Notes: generated by a model from the sequence alone, not told the origin. Positions 31,813-44,352 are shown, counted from the stretch's first letter. The stretch: 64,000 nt of DNA from Tubulanus polymorphus (GCF_964204645.1 NC_134025.1:8621001-8685000), one strand, 5' to 3'. Made by a program: numbers and translations.

Positions 31813-32075
31813 GACGGCGTCCGATAAGTGAACGATAATAATCCAAACGATGAGAAAATGTTCGTACGATTCCTGTAAGATTCCATGACAGCAGCCGAAA
31901 ACCGACTTATCCTGTTGTCATAACTGCCAGTCAGTCCGTTTGCAGCGCCGACTGTCGTGTAACCGTCGACTGTTCTCTCTCTCTCTTGCTTACTTGCACG
32001 CCGCGAGACTGAAATATTAACGGCAGCTGGTTGTGTGTCGCAGTCGTGTAGGCTGCGCGTGTATCGGCATACGAC
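31813..32075 (-). promoter_or_regulatory. CpG-rich putative promoter/5' region
   Basis: This stretch upstream of the minus-strand start at 31812 is clearly richer in CG dinucleotides than the flanks and contains CT-rich runs (ctctctctctctt at about 31975). No TATA box was seen at a fixed distance. Confidence 0.35.
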
Positions 32076-32110
32076 AATGATCAATATTCGAACTGGGACA
32101 CCTTCCCTGC

Positions 32111-32155
32111 ATGGATGGATGGATGGATGGATGAATAGTTGGATGGATGGACGGT
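32111..32155 (+). repeat. (ATGG)n microsatellite, interrupted
   Basis: Tandem tgga units: four to five perfect copies, an interruption (tgaatagt), then three more with one substitution. Confidence 0.9.
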
Positions 32156-32948
32156 ATGGAGAGCAGTCCGTTTAAATGAGAACACCCGGCAAAATCTTAC
32201 CTCAGTTCCCGCTTTGAATAAATATGAATACAATGACTGAATGACTGTATTTAATAATGCACGATTATGAGTCAATGATGACTGATCCAATTATAAAAGT
32301 CGTTCTTTATTAATTAGCATCGATTTATTTACATTATCACACCAAAATAGATCCTAGCTGATCATACAATAGAGAAAATAATGATACATTTTTATGTCTG
32401 TAGAAAAAAAAGGGAATAATCCTTGACACCGTCACTGCAGAAAATGTATATCGAGTCTTCATAATCTAGTATGGAAAGTTGATCTAGCTATCAATAATGG
32501 AAACATTTTTTTTCGGATTATTGATAGAATTCGGTCTTGATGAGTTGAAGAATTTAAAATCGCTTAAAGCTTTAAAATTGAGCAAAGATGAATTTAAGTC
32601 TATTGACAGTCGAGTTACATTGTTAATCACTGACGACGAATGATGGATAGGAATAAATTGCCAGAATTCTAATAGCTATTTAATGTTCGGATTTCGAAAT
32701 TCTTCGCGCGTGGTGATCTGTTCGCTATTTCAATTACCGATTTCAAGGCTTAAGTGTGATTTATTAATGAAAATATTACGAGGCATTCGAATTCAGTTCT
32801 CGCATACAATCTTTCGAAAAGCATAAACATCATCAAATGAATGAATTTCGCACGTTTGCATGATAATAATTTTCCATTCGGTCGGCAAATAAATTCGTCC
32901 TTGTTATCTAAAATACATTGCACCCAACGGTAATCCTATAACTCACAG

Positions 32949-33196
32949 CGCCGGTGTCATCGTTAATACGACCGAATTCAATTCAGCAGTACGGCTACCG
33001 GCGCAACGCAGGCATCCTCCTAACGATGCCAAGCGATGCATCTGAAATGAGACGCAAATTTAATAAAAGCCCCTCGCCTTCATCAATTGTATTGTGTCAA
33101 GAGAACCGAAACAGGCGCTCTCTCGCTGCGGCGGAATACCGAACACGAAGATACGTGCTGATCCGCTTCATTCGTTATGCCGAGCAACAGTCGTGA
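32949..33196 (+). CDS. probable terminal exon, unknown protein
   Basis: Acceptor atcctataactcacag ends at 32948. The frame is open 81 codons to TGA: SSLIRPNSIQQYGYRRNA, MPSDASEMRRKFNKSPSPSS, LAAAEYRTRRYVLIRFI. Basic, serine/proline-containing and CpG-rich compared with the flanks. On the minus strand the same acceptor bases form a donor-like GGCGCT/GTGAGT after FGRINDDTGA, the main competing reading. Confidence 0.45.
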
Positions 33197-33432
33197 CGCT
33201 TCATATTGCGAACGTTGATTAGATTAATATCGTTATTTATTTTGTCGAAGTACTTCATCATTATATATAACAACACATAAACGGCGAGATAAAGATAATA
33301 GAACCGGAGCCACCGGCAGGAAAGTCTCATTTTAATGCCAAGCTTCCTTTTTCTACATAACAGAATCATAACTAAAAAATCATTCTTGAAAATGATATAA
33401 TATATCATTTCGCTGATTCGCTTCAGCCTCAT
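33175..33432 (-). CDS. open frame with a predicted membrane segment
   Basis: Minus-strand ATG at 33432 opens 85 codons. Basic N-terminus (MRLKRISEMIYYIIF), then RWLRFYYLYLAVYVLLYIMM, a plausible membrane helix, then a polar tail ending CCSA. It overlaps the end of the plus-strand exon 32949-33196 by 22 bases. No splice evidence. Confidence 0.3.
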   Translation of the reverse strand: MRLKRISEMIYYIIFKNDFLVMILLCRKRKLGIKMRLSCRWLRFYYLYLAVYVLLYIMMKYFDKINNDINLINVRNMKRHDCCSA

Positions 33433-34314
33433 CAGGTATGATATAAGATATGAAATAAACTATGTACAGAAGGGTATATACAAGTCCACAGAAATAAACA
33501 AATATTAACATATGAATACAAGATTTATACAGATCAATAGGTAACAGTAAACAATTCTAGAATATATTCAGGCACCATTAGCGAATGAATGCGAGTTTAG
33601 TTTAGGCTGGCATTATGTCATGCGTATATATGGCATCCTTGATGAACATTAAAAATCACCATTTCCACGTTTCTCCTTTGACATCTTTAAACATTGGCCA
33701 TCTGAGTGCTCACAATGACAAGCTCAGTTTATGAAGTTGTTTTATTATAAGGTATCGATGATCCCAATCCTAACCCGAACTTCGGCATAATCAAACCCAT
33801 TGATAGGATTGCCAAGAACTGTTGTGAGGACTGACTATGATATATCAGGACGTAATTCTTCATAGAACACCTATCATTCATTCATACAAATTTGATCACG
33901 CATCTAATTCGTATAATTTACCAAGTGTATCACTAATGAAAAAGTTGATCGTTAACAAATGCAGGCACACCTTCTTCATCATCATCAATGGACGGAATGA
34001 ATAAATCAAATTTCAAACTGTGATGCTATAGTTTTGAATATGAAATATGATTCTCGGGCAACAATGTTATCGCTGCGAAGGCTAGATAAATAATTACATC
34101 ATATTCAAGGAAAAGCAGACGCGGGCAATGCTGAAGGTTGTTTCCTGACTACAGTTTAATAATTCAGATATCTAATATTCGGTTTGCATGTGAGCAGAAA
34201 CAGATTACACCTCGGCTCTTGTTGAAATCGAAATAGATGAAAGATGATATTAGTTTTGTCGGACCACTGACTAATTGATTAGCATAAGAATACTTCACTG
34301 ATTCTATAACCACG

Positions 34315-34530
34315 TTTACACTGCGTTATCTAGAGCGGTCTAAATTTGGCCTGTTACAATTCAGTATGGACCAAGTGTTCATACTACCAAAAGGTCAATT
34401 TCAAATTGGTCAGTTCCATTTGTGACCCATTCGTTAATGCGAACACACTCTGATTTGGTCCATTCTATATTTGGCCCGTTCCGGGTATGAACCCATTCGG
34501 AATGGTCTAACTGGTGGTAGCGTGAATGCA
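34315..34530 (+). mobile_element. small inverted-repeat element, family A
   Basis: Runs from tttacactgcgttatctaga to the block ggtctaactggtggtagcgtga. It is the reverse complement, with substitutions, of the 10610-10800 copy; both share GGTCTAAATTTGG next to one end and GTCTAACTGGTG next to the other. About 215 bp, no coding frame. Confidence 0.65.
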
Positions 34531-35430
34531 ACTTACACAATTTCTATAAGATTTTTCATCAGGTTTAATACAACGTGAATGTCATATTGTGCGAACCATT
34601 GGAGCAACAAATATGACTAATAACCAAGTTTTTTAATTGACTCAATACTTTGCGGCATATCTCGGTGAAGGGTAAGGAATGGGATAACTCATCGAATGAG
34701 ATTTATATCGATTCTCTGGGAAAAAAAATCCCAAGAAAAACTTATAGGAGGAGGTTTTTATCTGATGTTGGTTATGAAAGCCACTGGAATGAGTCAATTT
34801 GAGAAGGGTACCCAAAGAAATCTAGCTGATCAAAAGCCCACAGCCAGAAGTAATTTCTTTCCTCTTGTGAACTAGAAGGCTTCAGTAGCATGGCATGAAT
34901 TTCAATAAGTTCTCAGATATCAATGATATACACAGTCAGCGACGAAGAACCAGTGGAGTTAGCGAGTGGATGACTCTGCAAATGCTAGAGCCAAACTTGC
35001 AGTAATTATTTTCGGACTGCAACCAGTCTGTGATTTGAACAGAGACTGTTGACCCTTTCATCAACAGGGCCCAAGGGGTCGCTACAGCCTGTAATGTTCA
35101 CTTTAATTCAATTGATTCAGTTCAATCTGATTTAACCAATTGAAACTGATATTTTTGCATTCAGATTTTTGTGCAAACCCCCTACAAATTTAAGGCCCTA
35201 TCTCAGAATTAGGCTTCCTAGGAATTGGAGAATGCATAATGCTGGCCTAATAGTAACGTAATATAAGATTTTGTCAGAATGCGATTACATTTGGTTATTC
35301 TATTTATTTAATTAAGCGCCGCATTTTTCTCATAAACATTCTGATTGACATTCATCCCGACGACGTTTATATCGATGAACGCTCTCAATCATCGACCGTC
35401 GTCAAGCGTCTTTTGAAATCGACTCCTCTT
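34531..35430. other. no supported gene
   Basis: AT-rich sequence with no protein-like frame between matching splice sites. Confidence 0.45.
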
Positions 35431-35433
35431 TAC

Positions 35434-35581
35434 CTAATAGCTGCCTAATAGCAACGCGCGGCAAAAGAACTGGAAAAGTACCAATAAAACTGTGTAAACC
35501 TATCGATTGATGAGGAGATCTGATCTGCCGCGCGCGTAACGGATAAACACTGCATGTAGAACAAACATGCAAAGTTTCCAT
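35434..35581 (-). CDS. possible first exon, unknown protein
   Basis: Minus-strand ATG at 35581 opens METLHVCSTCSVYPLRARQI, RSPHQSIGLHSFIGTFPV, LLPRVAIRQLL and reaches a donor TATTAG/GTAAAG (35433) in phase 1. Unspliced it would stop ten codons later. CpG content is raised over 35340-35550. Confidence 0.4.
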
Positions 35582-36049
35582 CACAGGTTACAACCTTTAA
35601 TAATAATAACCGAACAACATCATTATTTAATCATTCGAGTTTATGAATTCGATTCAACCAATACCGTTTGATCTATGCGTTAATTATTGGTTTATATTGA
35701 TCCGTAAATTTGAAAGCATGAAATGATCAGTAGAAATGAGTCACTGCTATCTAAGTCTTTTAAACAGAAGTGTTTATATCATACGCATTAATTTCAAAAG
35801 GTAATCAGCCGATTCAGTAACATTATCAACGTTATTGATGATAGTTTAAGACGTCGTGGACTTTCTCTCTCATCATACAGATTTCCCTCTCAATCACCAT
35901 CTATCAGAATAACGCAACACTAGATCTTTCATCTTTACAGCTTTACAAGCGAGCCGTTAGTCTTGTTAGAAACAATATTGTAAGAAATAATATTATAACA
36001 AGATGCGAATGCATCTAAGCCCGCTTGGTCAGGTGATATGTTAAGTCAC

Positions 36050-36310
36050 AGTCGGCCATCTTGGATGAAATCGTGACCTAGTTTGGTCATGTGAATGATA
36101 GGTCATGCCAGTTGACATGCTCATAAAGATGTCTATCTGCAAAAAAACTTTGGAGTTGATGGCCAAAATGTATAATTTCAGAATCAAAATTCAGCCATCT
36201 TGGATGACATTTGGCCACTAGTTTGTGCATTTTCAGAATCCAAGTTGTCCGCCCATCAGCCATTTTGGATCTATTCACTACAAATATCAAACTCATCTGA
36301 GATTTCATGG
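36050..36310 (+). repeat. diverged internal repeats with GCCATCTTGGAT
   Basis: gccatcttggatgaaatc..ctagtttg (36054), gccatcttggatgacatt..ctagtttg (36195) and gccattttggatctatt (36259) are related blocks, the first two about 140 bp apart. The 120-codon minus frame over 36087-36449 lies in this repeated DNA. Confidence 0.6.
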
Positions 36311-36676
36311 TCATGCACAATACATCCGAATTTGAAGATGTACAAAAATTGTGGTGTGTAGTGTGTTCACAAGAAACCTGACTAACGGGTGCACGCCAGA
36401 CCCCACTTATACCCACGGGTACATCATAAGCCCTAATGGCCTTCGGCAAAGCAGGCTAAAAAACATGTTACAACTCATTGGTGAACTTTTCATTAGTCGA
36501 TACAGATTGAGCGATAATTTTTCATAATGGCATCAGTTCATTGAATTATTATGGAAATTATACGCATGCATCTGGAAAAGAACGAACTCGCAAACTGAAT
36601 GTAAAACATGTAAAATACACCAAGTACATGCGCAGCGAAACTAGATTTCCAGATTTTGTACTAAGGTTTCATTGAG

Positions 36677-36717
36677 TCATAACTTCGAATGCACACCTTG
36701 CACCATGCGGCAGGCAG
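36677..36717 (+). CDS. possible 41-base internal exon
   Basis: A strong donor, GGCAG/GTAAGA (36718), follows 41 bases after an acceptor-like aggtttcattgag. Two frames are open (ITSNAHLAPCGRQ or HNFECTPCTMRQA). No partner exons were found. Confidence 0.35.
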
Positions 36718-37054
36718 GTAAGAAAATTCAAATCAAAGAGGCTGGAACATCTGCTCACCGCTCTCCGAGAATATCCAGGGTGCATTAACAAGTCCTTATA
36801 ATCTCTCCACCAAGCCAGGTTAAAGCAAGTTCCAAAGATTAGAAACGTATGCCTACCTCTCTCAAACTCTTGAGTTCACTTTTTAAACAACTAGGATCGA
36901 TTTAGTTTTTAAATTGAAAATGAATCGATTTCAGGCTTTACAGGAATCAACATGAACTTCCTATGGCACTGTTTTCTCAGGAGATATCAAGAAGGGGCAA
37001 CGAAGTCAGAGATATTCTTAGAGAACCACCCATTTGCAGATCTTGCAGATCTTT

Positions 37055-37305
37055 CTTAAGCCACGCTCACACTACGTTATAAAGAATTGCTTTAAATAAT
37101 AACAGCCAGGGACTAATAAAGCTATCATTCAGGGGAAATTTCGTTTCGGGGCAAAACATTCATAGCGGCATCTCGTGGGGCCAGTCTGTAGCCAATTCGG
37201 CAAAACGTATATGAACGCATACTCTGATTTGGCCCATTCCAATACAGACCCATTTGGAACGGTCTAACCATCTAACTAGTGATAGTGTGAATGGACCTTT
37301 AAATT
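37055..37305 (+). mobile_element. small inverted-repeat element, family A (partial)
   Basis: Begins with cacgctcacactacgttat and ends with ggaacggtctaacc..ctagtgatagtgtgaat, both matching ends of the 34315 copy; the middle includes ctgatttggcccattcc, also shared. Internal sequence is more diverged. Confidence 0.55.
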
Positions 37306-40280
37306 CAATTTTAAAGATCATTGACTCACCTTTGTTTGGTACATCTTGCAGAAAAACCATACAATGACCAGAATTATTACCCAAAATAACCAATCATACA
37401 TTAAACGTGATTCGTTTCATCGATCATTTCAGACATTTCACTAAATCCAATCATTGAGAACAGTCTCTACTTGAGGCAACCGTATCAATGTTAAACATGT
37501 AATTAATTTTCTTTCAACAGTTTCAACATATGAAATATTAATCCATTAATGACGAAACCAAGCTACACAATACTACTACAGGATAGCAACAAGTAGTAAA
37601 CCGTAAAACTGGAATTAAACAGTACTTCCAACTACGATAATCAAGTTACGTGATGTACTCTACACAGCATGAGAGTATGAAACTTTAATAAATGATGGAT
37701 GACTCTGAAGAGTAGTAACGCCTGGGTATTAATCCTCGCCAGACCTGTGAAACATATGCCTCGCAATAATAATAATTATACATATATATATAAATAATCG
37801 CCGGAGTGTGAATATTATGATCAAGTCGAGATCCGTAGAGATCCGAAGTTCCGACGAGAACTCACAGTTCTGAAAATACTCTATCGCGATATCAATCCCA
37901 TCTGCAACCGGATGAATCCCAGTCGAGGAATGATGATGCAGGATTCAATCCTGGGCTGGTTCATGATAGCAATGACATCATCGCCAGGTATTTTTTATTT
38001 ATAAAATCCGATAGTAAGTACTCGTAGATTCAACTGTGATGGTTACGAAGAAAAAGTAACAAGATTCCTTAAGGTTCAAGAAGCACAAAAACTATGAAAA
38101 AGTAAAAAACAATGTACTGACCTGATTTCTATACTTTTTTGAACAAATCTTCTTAAGATTTGTTCTTAATTTATTATGGAAAGATTTAATGGGCAATCAA
38201 TAATGGTAATGATAATAGTTTAATTTCTATTCAAACTACATTGCCAGATTATGTTATTTTTACAATTCAGAATGATAAGAGATGTTAAATGAGGGATCCA
38301 GCGTACGCCTTTGAGGGCTGTACTGATGAACAAGTTGCAAGACCCTGTCCCCCCCTGAAAAACCTGTTTTTTTTTCTTGAGAACTTCTCAGCCATATCTA
38401 TGATATTTTATCGTGATTAGAGAAATGATTGGCTAACAATCGAACAGATTGGTTAATGCTACAGGTGTACTGAGCAGGTGTTAAACTTGTCTTGAGGAAG
38501 TTTATAGACGTCTGGCTTCGTGAGTGTAAACTGTTAATAACTGATTCAGCGATATCATCGATTTCGGAGCTGATAGTTTATGATTCATATCACAATGTTT
38601 GTATCATCTGGATTGCAATCGGTTTAAAAAGATTTTGCTTTCGTAGCAATAAAACAGCTCTAATCCAGATAAATTGCTTCATGTAACAAGTCGAAATGTA
38701 ACCAGTTGAAATGTACTGTTTTTGATGAAAATCATGATGATGATTAATGACAGAAGTTTTGACTATTGAAGGTCAATAAAAACCTAACTCGAAAAACCCA
38801 AGTTATCAATTTCAATAAAAAGTAATATCAGAACAAGGAATAGAATGAGCCTCGCAAATTTACGATCAACAACCCTGCATCAGGTATAGTATAGTAAGTA
38901 GGCATACGCAAGACTAACATAAAACGTTTTTTTTCTGTCAATAGAACACACCTCGAGGTTTTCATTCAGTAGCTCAGTAAAAATAACATTTACACATAGT
39001 ATCAAGCTATCGTATTCCCAGGAAACCTCCTTCAAAAAAACACTGCAACGCCTATTGATAAATCACCTTACACTGTAGTAGTACAGTTCATTACGTATTC
39101 TGATATTTCATCACTTGATCCCTGTAATTGAAATTTGATTTATATCCTCAGTGGCGCTACGTTTGGAAGTCAAGGGTTCTTCACAAAATTATACATTACA
39201 TGCATATCTTAAAAATCTACGGTAATGAATTCAGACTCGTATTCATGTTACAAAAACGGTTAAAAGAACCTATACAATGTAAGAATAGCATAAGTATTTC
39301 CTGAAGCAGATGTTGCCTGGTGAAAGTTTTAGTTTATCAAACGTAAGGAACTAAAACAGCGATAAAGACCATGCGCATGATTCTGTTTTATGTGATGGAA
39401 CTTCAATCATTGGAATCTAATGGTGCATCGAGAATGTGAGCAATTACCCATTGTCTCACTGAAAAGGTCTAATTAATGGAACAATGATGATAAACGATGC
39501 GCAGTTACGACCCCCTTAGGAGATATATCGTGAATGTTTTTGGTCTAATGGCTGATTTCGCTCGTGCAAACCAGAAACGTCGAACACAGAAGCGAGACCT
39601 TTTGGGATTCGGGTTAATCATTATATCGGCCCTCTGAGCTTACCACAACATATGCCACACTTGAAATACTGAAGTTATTTATTACATTTTTAAACAGGAG
39701 AGTTTCAATTGATATTAGTGATTTAATTATTCATCCCGAGTCAATGAGAGACTATTTAACTTCTTTTGTTTTCTTATCTAGTTTCACAAGAAAATTAGCT
39801 ATAAATCAAAGAGATAGAAACCATTTAATGATAAGTATCAAACGTTCTTCGTTCAAATGATTCAGGAACACCAACAGAAGTGCCGAGGGATAAGTTACAA
39901 CTTTGAATTAGAGCAATTTCCAACAAATCCAGAAACAAGGATGGCAGGTCTTGAACTGACTTGAAACAGACAAGTCAAATGGTAGATGAATCATACTGAC
40001 TATGTATTAACTTTTCAAAGGTTTTTATCCATCAAACTTAAAAGTGAATAGGCCTATTAGAACATCGATATATAGAATCAAAGACTTATATCTATATGCA
40101 CAGACCTACAGCAACATCAGTGTCAGCTAACAGTGCCAACCACTTACTGATCTAAATGATTATCTATTAACAATTCTGTTCATCAGACCTCATTATTAGT
40201 AAGTAGCAGTATTTAGTGAAAAACAATGCATCAGCCACACAGTATCCATATATTTGAATTACATTACTTCTCAGATTTAA
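37306..40280. other. no supported gene
   Basis: AT-rich, with a short AT microsatellite at about 37771-37788. The plus frame at 38492-38686 has no convincing splice support. Confidence 0.45.
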
Positions 40281-40286
40281 AATCCT

Positions 40287-40410
40287 GGGGCCAGTTGCTC
40301 AAAGGTTGGTTAGAGTAAACCAATGGATACATAGTGACAATTAAAAGTTCATCGTTTCTATCGTATCTATCCACTGGTTATCTTTAACCAACTTTTGAGA
40401 AACTGGCCCC
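40287..40410 (+). mobile_element. 124-bp near-perfect palindromic element
   Basis: Left arm ggggccagttgctcaaagg..ttggttagagtaaaccaatggata pairs with right arm tatccactggttatctttaaccaacttttgagaaactggcccc: arms of about 43 bases, loop of about 38. Typical of a foldback MITE. Confidence 0.75.
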
Positions 40411-40504
40411 TGGACCCGGTTCCACAGTTGTGAGTTAGAATTAACTCTGAGTTAAAATCAGTTCATTTTCAATAAGTTAACTCTGAGCTGTGGAACTGGG
40501 TCCA
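40411..40504 (+). mobile_element. 94-bp palindromic element abutting the previous one
   Basis: Arms tggacccggttccacag..gagttagaattaactctgagttaa and ttaactctgagctgtggaactgggtcca. It starts at the base after the preceding palindrome ends. A partial relative (tggacccagttccaaaactc) occurs at about 53504-53535. Confidence 0.75.
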
Positions 40505-40838
40505 GATCTATAAAAATCTAACTAATGAATGACCAAATTGAGACTAGTAAACTGATAAAGTGGCAAGAACAATTACCAAGGTGATCACTTTTATTTGATT
40601 CGGTTTTTCCTTGACTATACCTGACATGCATGTTGTTTTTTCCTGACTCGATCCACTAAAAACATAGTCAAAATACATAAGACAATGACCGAAACTGTTT
40701 GATTACATGCGTCATCTAGCAAATCTCAACAAACTTCCCTGACTTTTCTCTGATTTTCAGCTTTCACACAAAATTCCCTTCAAAGCGGTCATCCTGATTA
40801 TGTTGATATCTAGAAAATAATTGAACAAATGAGCCTAC

Positions 40839-40952
40839 CTGTTTTTCGTGTCGCTCACGGGTGTTACGCACGAATCCGATTTGCGACATCGAAACATGCG
40901 TGAACTGTCCCGATTGCAGCTTCGGAGACAATGGAATCTCGACTTGTGCCAT
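40839..40952 (-). CDS. first coding exon, unknown protein
   Basis: Minus-strand ATG at 40952 opens exactly 38 codons to a donor, AAACAG/GTAGGC (40838): MAQVEIPLSPKLQSGQFTHV, SMSQIGFVRNTRERHEKQ, phase 0. Hydrophilic, balanced composition, raised CpG, no competing frame of similar quality. The frame is open six codons upstream (ISPKI) without another ATG. Downstream exons would lie below 40830 and were not found. Family not recognised. Confidence 0.8.
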
Positions 40953-40959
40953 TATCTTC

Positions 40960-42950
40960 GGAGAAATCAACGATGCCGATTGCTAAACTTTTGATTAAAG
41001 TAGTCGTGCTAAATACACTTGTGTTTTTATCGCGTTACGCAGTTATATCCAATCATGCCGGATAATTATCACTCCCGCGCAGAGCTAGTTGTTAAAAACC
41101 CGAACTCACTGAATGTCTCGTGTAAAGGTTTTCCCTCACACAAAAAAAACTTCCATTTAATCATTCGCAATGCTTCACCATTAATAAATGACTAATTATC
41201 CACTATCTAGTATAGGTGAGTTAGTCTGATGTCAAAAGCCAAACTCTGCGCAGAACTGAAAGCTTAATGCCAGGGACAATTTCAGTTACTCTGAACGAAT
41301 ATCATCATATTTTCACTACCAGTTATGTATGTATGTTTTCAGATGAGCAATGATCGGCAATAATCTTTTCCCTATTCTTGACAATAGTTGAGCCCGAGTC
41401 GTAAATATAGTAACGTTTGTCAGCTGTCAATTGGTCATTCATATCCCACACTTATAGCTCAGTTTCATCATTACGCCACTGATGATTGCAGGATCTACAC
41501 CACACCATCAATGATAGATTACTTATCAGTTATTATGCATCTTCCAACTAATAAAGTATCGAGTCCACTCCAAAACAACTTCCGTGTCATTTTGAGCGTG
41601 ATTATGTTATAATCCACACCATCCTCATTCGCGTCTCCCAAAAAGCATTAACACTTCTCATTTTCATTTTTCAACCGCAAAAATACATCATACCACGTAT
41701 AGCAAAATCCTTATCCGATGAGTTTTATCATATCCCCTTTAGAAATATTTAGTTTTGCAATTCTGTCAATTGTTTGAGAACTATTAACGCCCGCGTACAA
41801 ACAAATAACTTTAATACATTGAACTAAATAAATCAGTAGGACTGATTTAGTTGGTAAAGTATGCTTGTAAAGTGCTTCAGAATCATCCACCCACAACTAT
41901 CGTTAACATATGGAGTAATGGTCATGTCAGCCATATAGCATAAATATGTAGGACCTATACGAAAATTCGGATTGAAAATGCATTCACAGATGGCTCAGTC
42001 ATTACAATAAATTGGAAAAGATGTAACCAGTGCTGTCGAAAGCTAGCATTGATCCCATGGGTAATGTGACATCAGCGTCATATCAGTGAAACTGTGTAAA
42101 TCGACAACAAGTAACAAGTTGGAACACTCGTAATGCAGAAGTTGATAACTTGCCATACAATTTAACATCTCAAAATAATATCCAAGCAGCTTTTACTGTC
42201 ATTCTAATAAACATCCATCTATGCATATCCATCTGTAACCTAACAACTGGTTGTTATAAAACTGGACAATTTGTCAACGATGTCGCGCTCTTCAATAATT
42301 TTGTTCCAGAGTCCTCATTCAACATGCTACTATCCAGCATCTAGCCTTGTGACATACTGATCGTGTTTTGATGACAGTCCGAAGGATATAGCGCCATAAA
42401 ACTTCATTAATCCACAATTATTGCTAAACTGGAGCCACAAATGTCTCTAACAACTTCAATTTCAATGTCTTGGGAAAAGAATCTCTTCACTGACCCAAAG
42501 CGACTTATTTCAAAAACTAGTATCTTATTATTATCAGATCCTTATCTTTTGCTGCTAATTCCATTTCATATCCAGACACAATTAGATAAATCTGTATTGC
42601 AATACCGTATCTGTAGCTTTTTCTGCTCATTAGGTCTCATTATGACCATCTTTGCTGATTGAATTCATACAGCCACTTTATGGTTGTTGAACGTATTCAC
42701 TAGGGATCCGAAGTCAAACAAACCATCATCAGATAATCATACAAAAAAACTCTTGTAGTTTTCTATTTTGCTTAACTATCGATACTATAAATGTTAGTGT
42801 TTATCCTCATCGTTTAAGCTATTCTTTGAAAAATTTTCCAGCCAGATTCCCATGAAAGTTTTCACACAAGTCATCACTGTTGTCGTGTACTGCTCTTTCT
42901 ACCAATACGCAATGAATAATGTATTAAATGCAACTGAATCATAGTCTTGA
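40960..42950. other. no well-supported gene
   Basis: Plus frames at 41388-41612, 42150-42344 and 42441-42662 are of chance length and lack good flanking splice sites. Confidence 0.4.
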
Positions 42951-43252
42951 TTCTTGAGGCTTGGGGTACTTCAAATTCTGTCCTCCTTCACGAGAAAGCG
43001 CGTTTATAAAAATTACATTTTTTGATTGGACAGTTTATGAAGGTACACGCGGTCATGTGACGCATATGCATCACTCGGCGCATACTACTTCATATCGTGA
43101 GTACAGCAGGTTTATCGAAGAAATTACTAGGTACTCATTCCGGTCTCGGCGAACGCACGCGTTGTTTGAACGTACCCTCGAAACTATCAAAGTATGACAA
43201 TGCGTCAAAAGTTATTATAAATCTCTAAGTACTTCATGTATCGACGCGGAGG

Positions 43253-43297
43253 ATGACGGAGCAATCGAACATACCAGCGATAGCTAACGTAAATAAC
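43253..43297 (+). CDS. probable first coding exon
   Basis: ATG at 43253 sits in a good context (gacgcggaggatgac). The frame reads MTEQSNIPAIAN, ending at AAC/GTAAAT (43289), or with VNN added at AAC/GTACGT (43298); both are phase 0. A TATA-like ttattataaat lies at about 43212-43222, roughly 35 bases upstream. SNIP is a second SxIP-type tetrapeptide in the window, though without flanking basic residues. Plus-strand exons at 46994-47540 could belong to the same gene. Confidence 0.5.
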
Positions 43298-43500
43298 GTA
43301 CGTTTAGTATGCGAGTGAATTTGAAATGAATCACTGCCACATTTTGAATAAGCTTTAAAACAACATATATACAAATTTAATCAGAGAAATGAAAGAGGAA
43401 TGGGGTTGGATATAAATAAGCGTTTTGTAATGATAAGTTTTGAATTTTCCAGTCTATATCAATTGACCTTATACAATTGACACCTTAATTGACACAAGCA

Positions 43501-43731
43501 TTTCCCGGGCCAAATTTGGCCCGGGACACCACTTTTCACGAAGGTTGCAAAACCGACCCGTGCCTGCTTGGCCTGACCCAAAACGTTGGACCAGGTCTGA
43601 ACCAAATATTAAGAAAACATGAATTGCTACAGGTTCACAATTGACTCAAGCATTGTTTTAATAGTATCAAGTGAGTGAGAGGTTTCCTTATGAATGGCGC
43701 GCTCTAATTAGGCACGGGCCAAATTGGTACA
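43501..43731 (+). mobile_element. small inverted-repeat element, family B
   Basis: Shares with the 51417-51668 copy the blocks acgttggaccaggtctgaacc, aagcattgtttta..tatcaagtgagtg and ctctaattaggcacgggccaaat. Ends are not sharp. No coding frame. Confidence 0.6.
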
Positions 43732-43736
43732 TACTC

Positions 43737-44060
43737 TTAGAATGAAGCGATCATACCAAATGAGTTACAAATAGTACAAACAATACAAAACAAGAATGTA
43801 AAGATGGAGGAGTCTTGAAGATTTCCCGAGTTAATGGGACTTCCTGATTTTTGGTGATTGACTTCCGTGTAGACAGAGACATTGATATTTGGATAGAAAA
43901 CAAAGGTTTTCTGATTAAAAGCGAAGCCATTAGAATTGGTTGTTTTATACGCAGAAAATAATTTCCATCTTGAGCAAATGACTGCTTCATCGGTAATGAG
44001 TGGCCATGAGTAATTTTCATCGAGAATATTTTTCAGCATTCTTATCATCACAATATTCAA
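43737..44060 (-). CDS. ATG-initiated 107-codon frame, uncertain
   Basis: Reads ILDENYSWPLITDEAVICS, later GFAFNQKTFVFYPNINVSVY and a hydrophobic C-terminus FTFLFCIVCTICNSF. Natural composition with a possible membrane tail, but an overlapping frame on the same strand (44020-43751) is open too, showing the region is simply stop-poor. Confidence 0.3.
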   Translation of the reverse strand: MNIVMIRMLKNILDENYSWPLITDEAVICSRWKLFSAYKTTNSNGFAFNQKTFVFYPNINVSVYTEVNHQKSGSPINSGNLQDSSIFTFLFCIVCTICNSFGMIASF

Positions 44061-44070
44061 GGACTCTTAC

Positions 44071-44105
44071 CAGAAAACTGAAATAGGAATTTACTTCAAC
44101 CATCG
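44071..44105 (-). CDS. 35-base internal exon
   Basis: Minus strand: acceptor taagaaatttcctgtag and donor TTTTCTG/GTAAGA (44070) are both strong. The exon holds two leftover bases then MVEVNSYFSFL, ending in phase 0. The acceptor-like cctatttcag inside it offers a shorter alternative. Confidence 0.45.
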
Positions 44106-44352
44106 CTACAGGAAATTTCTTAATAGTTAGCTCCTTTATGGAAATTTTGAGATCATTTCTAAGTTAGTCACGATCTGTTTAATGTGATTCCCCTAGAAGC
44201 ATTTCGGCATTACCATACATTGTATCATTTCGGATTTCGGATTTCAGATTTTTCTTAGGGATTTTCGCAAAATTCAAATTCCTCATACATTATGATAGCT
44301 ATGTTTCTTGTATCACGATCTCTATAATTGCTGAACTGTTGACATTACTTAG

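Noticed and set aside
36087-36449. 120-codon minus-strand frame
   Set aside because: It runs through diverged internal repeats (GCCATCTTGGAT blocks) and has no codon-like or splice features.
37160-37393. 77-codon minus-strand frame
   Set aside because: Half of it lies in a family A mobile element.
43751-44020. 89-codon second minus-strand frame
   Set aside because: Overlaps a longer frame on the same strand; indicates few stops rather than a gene.
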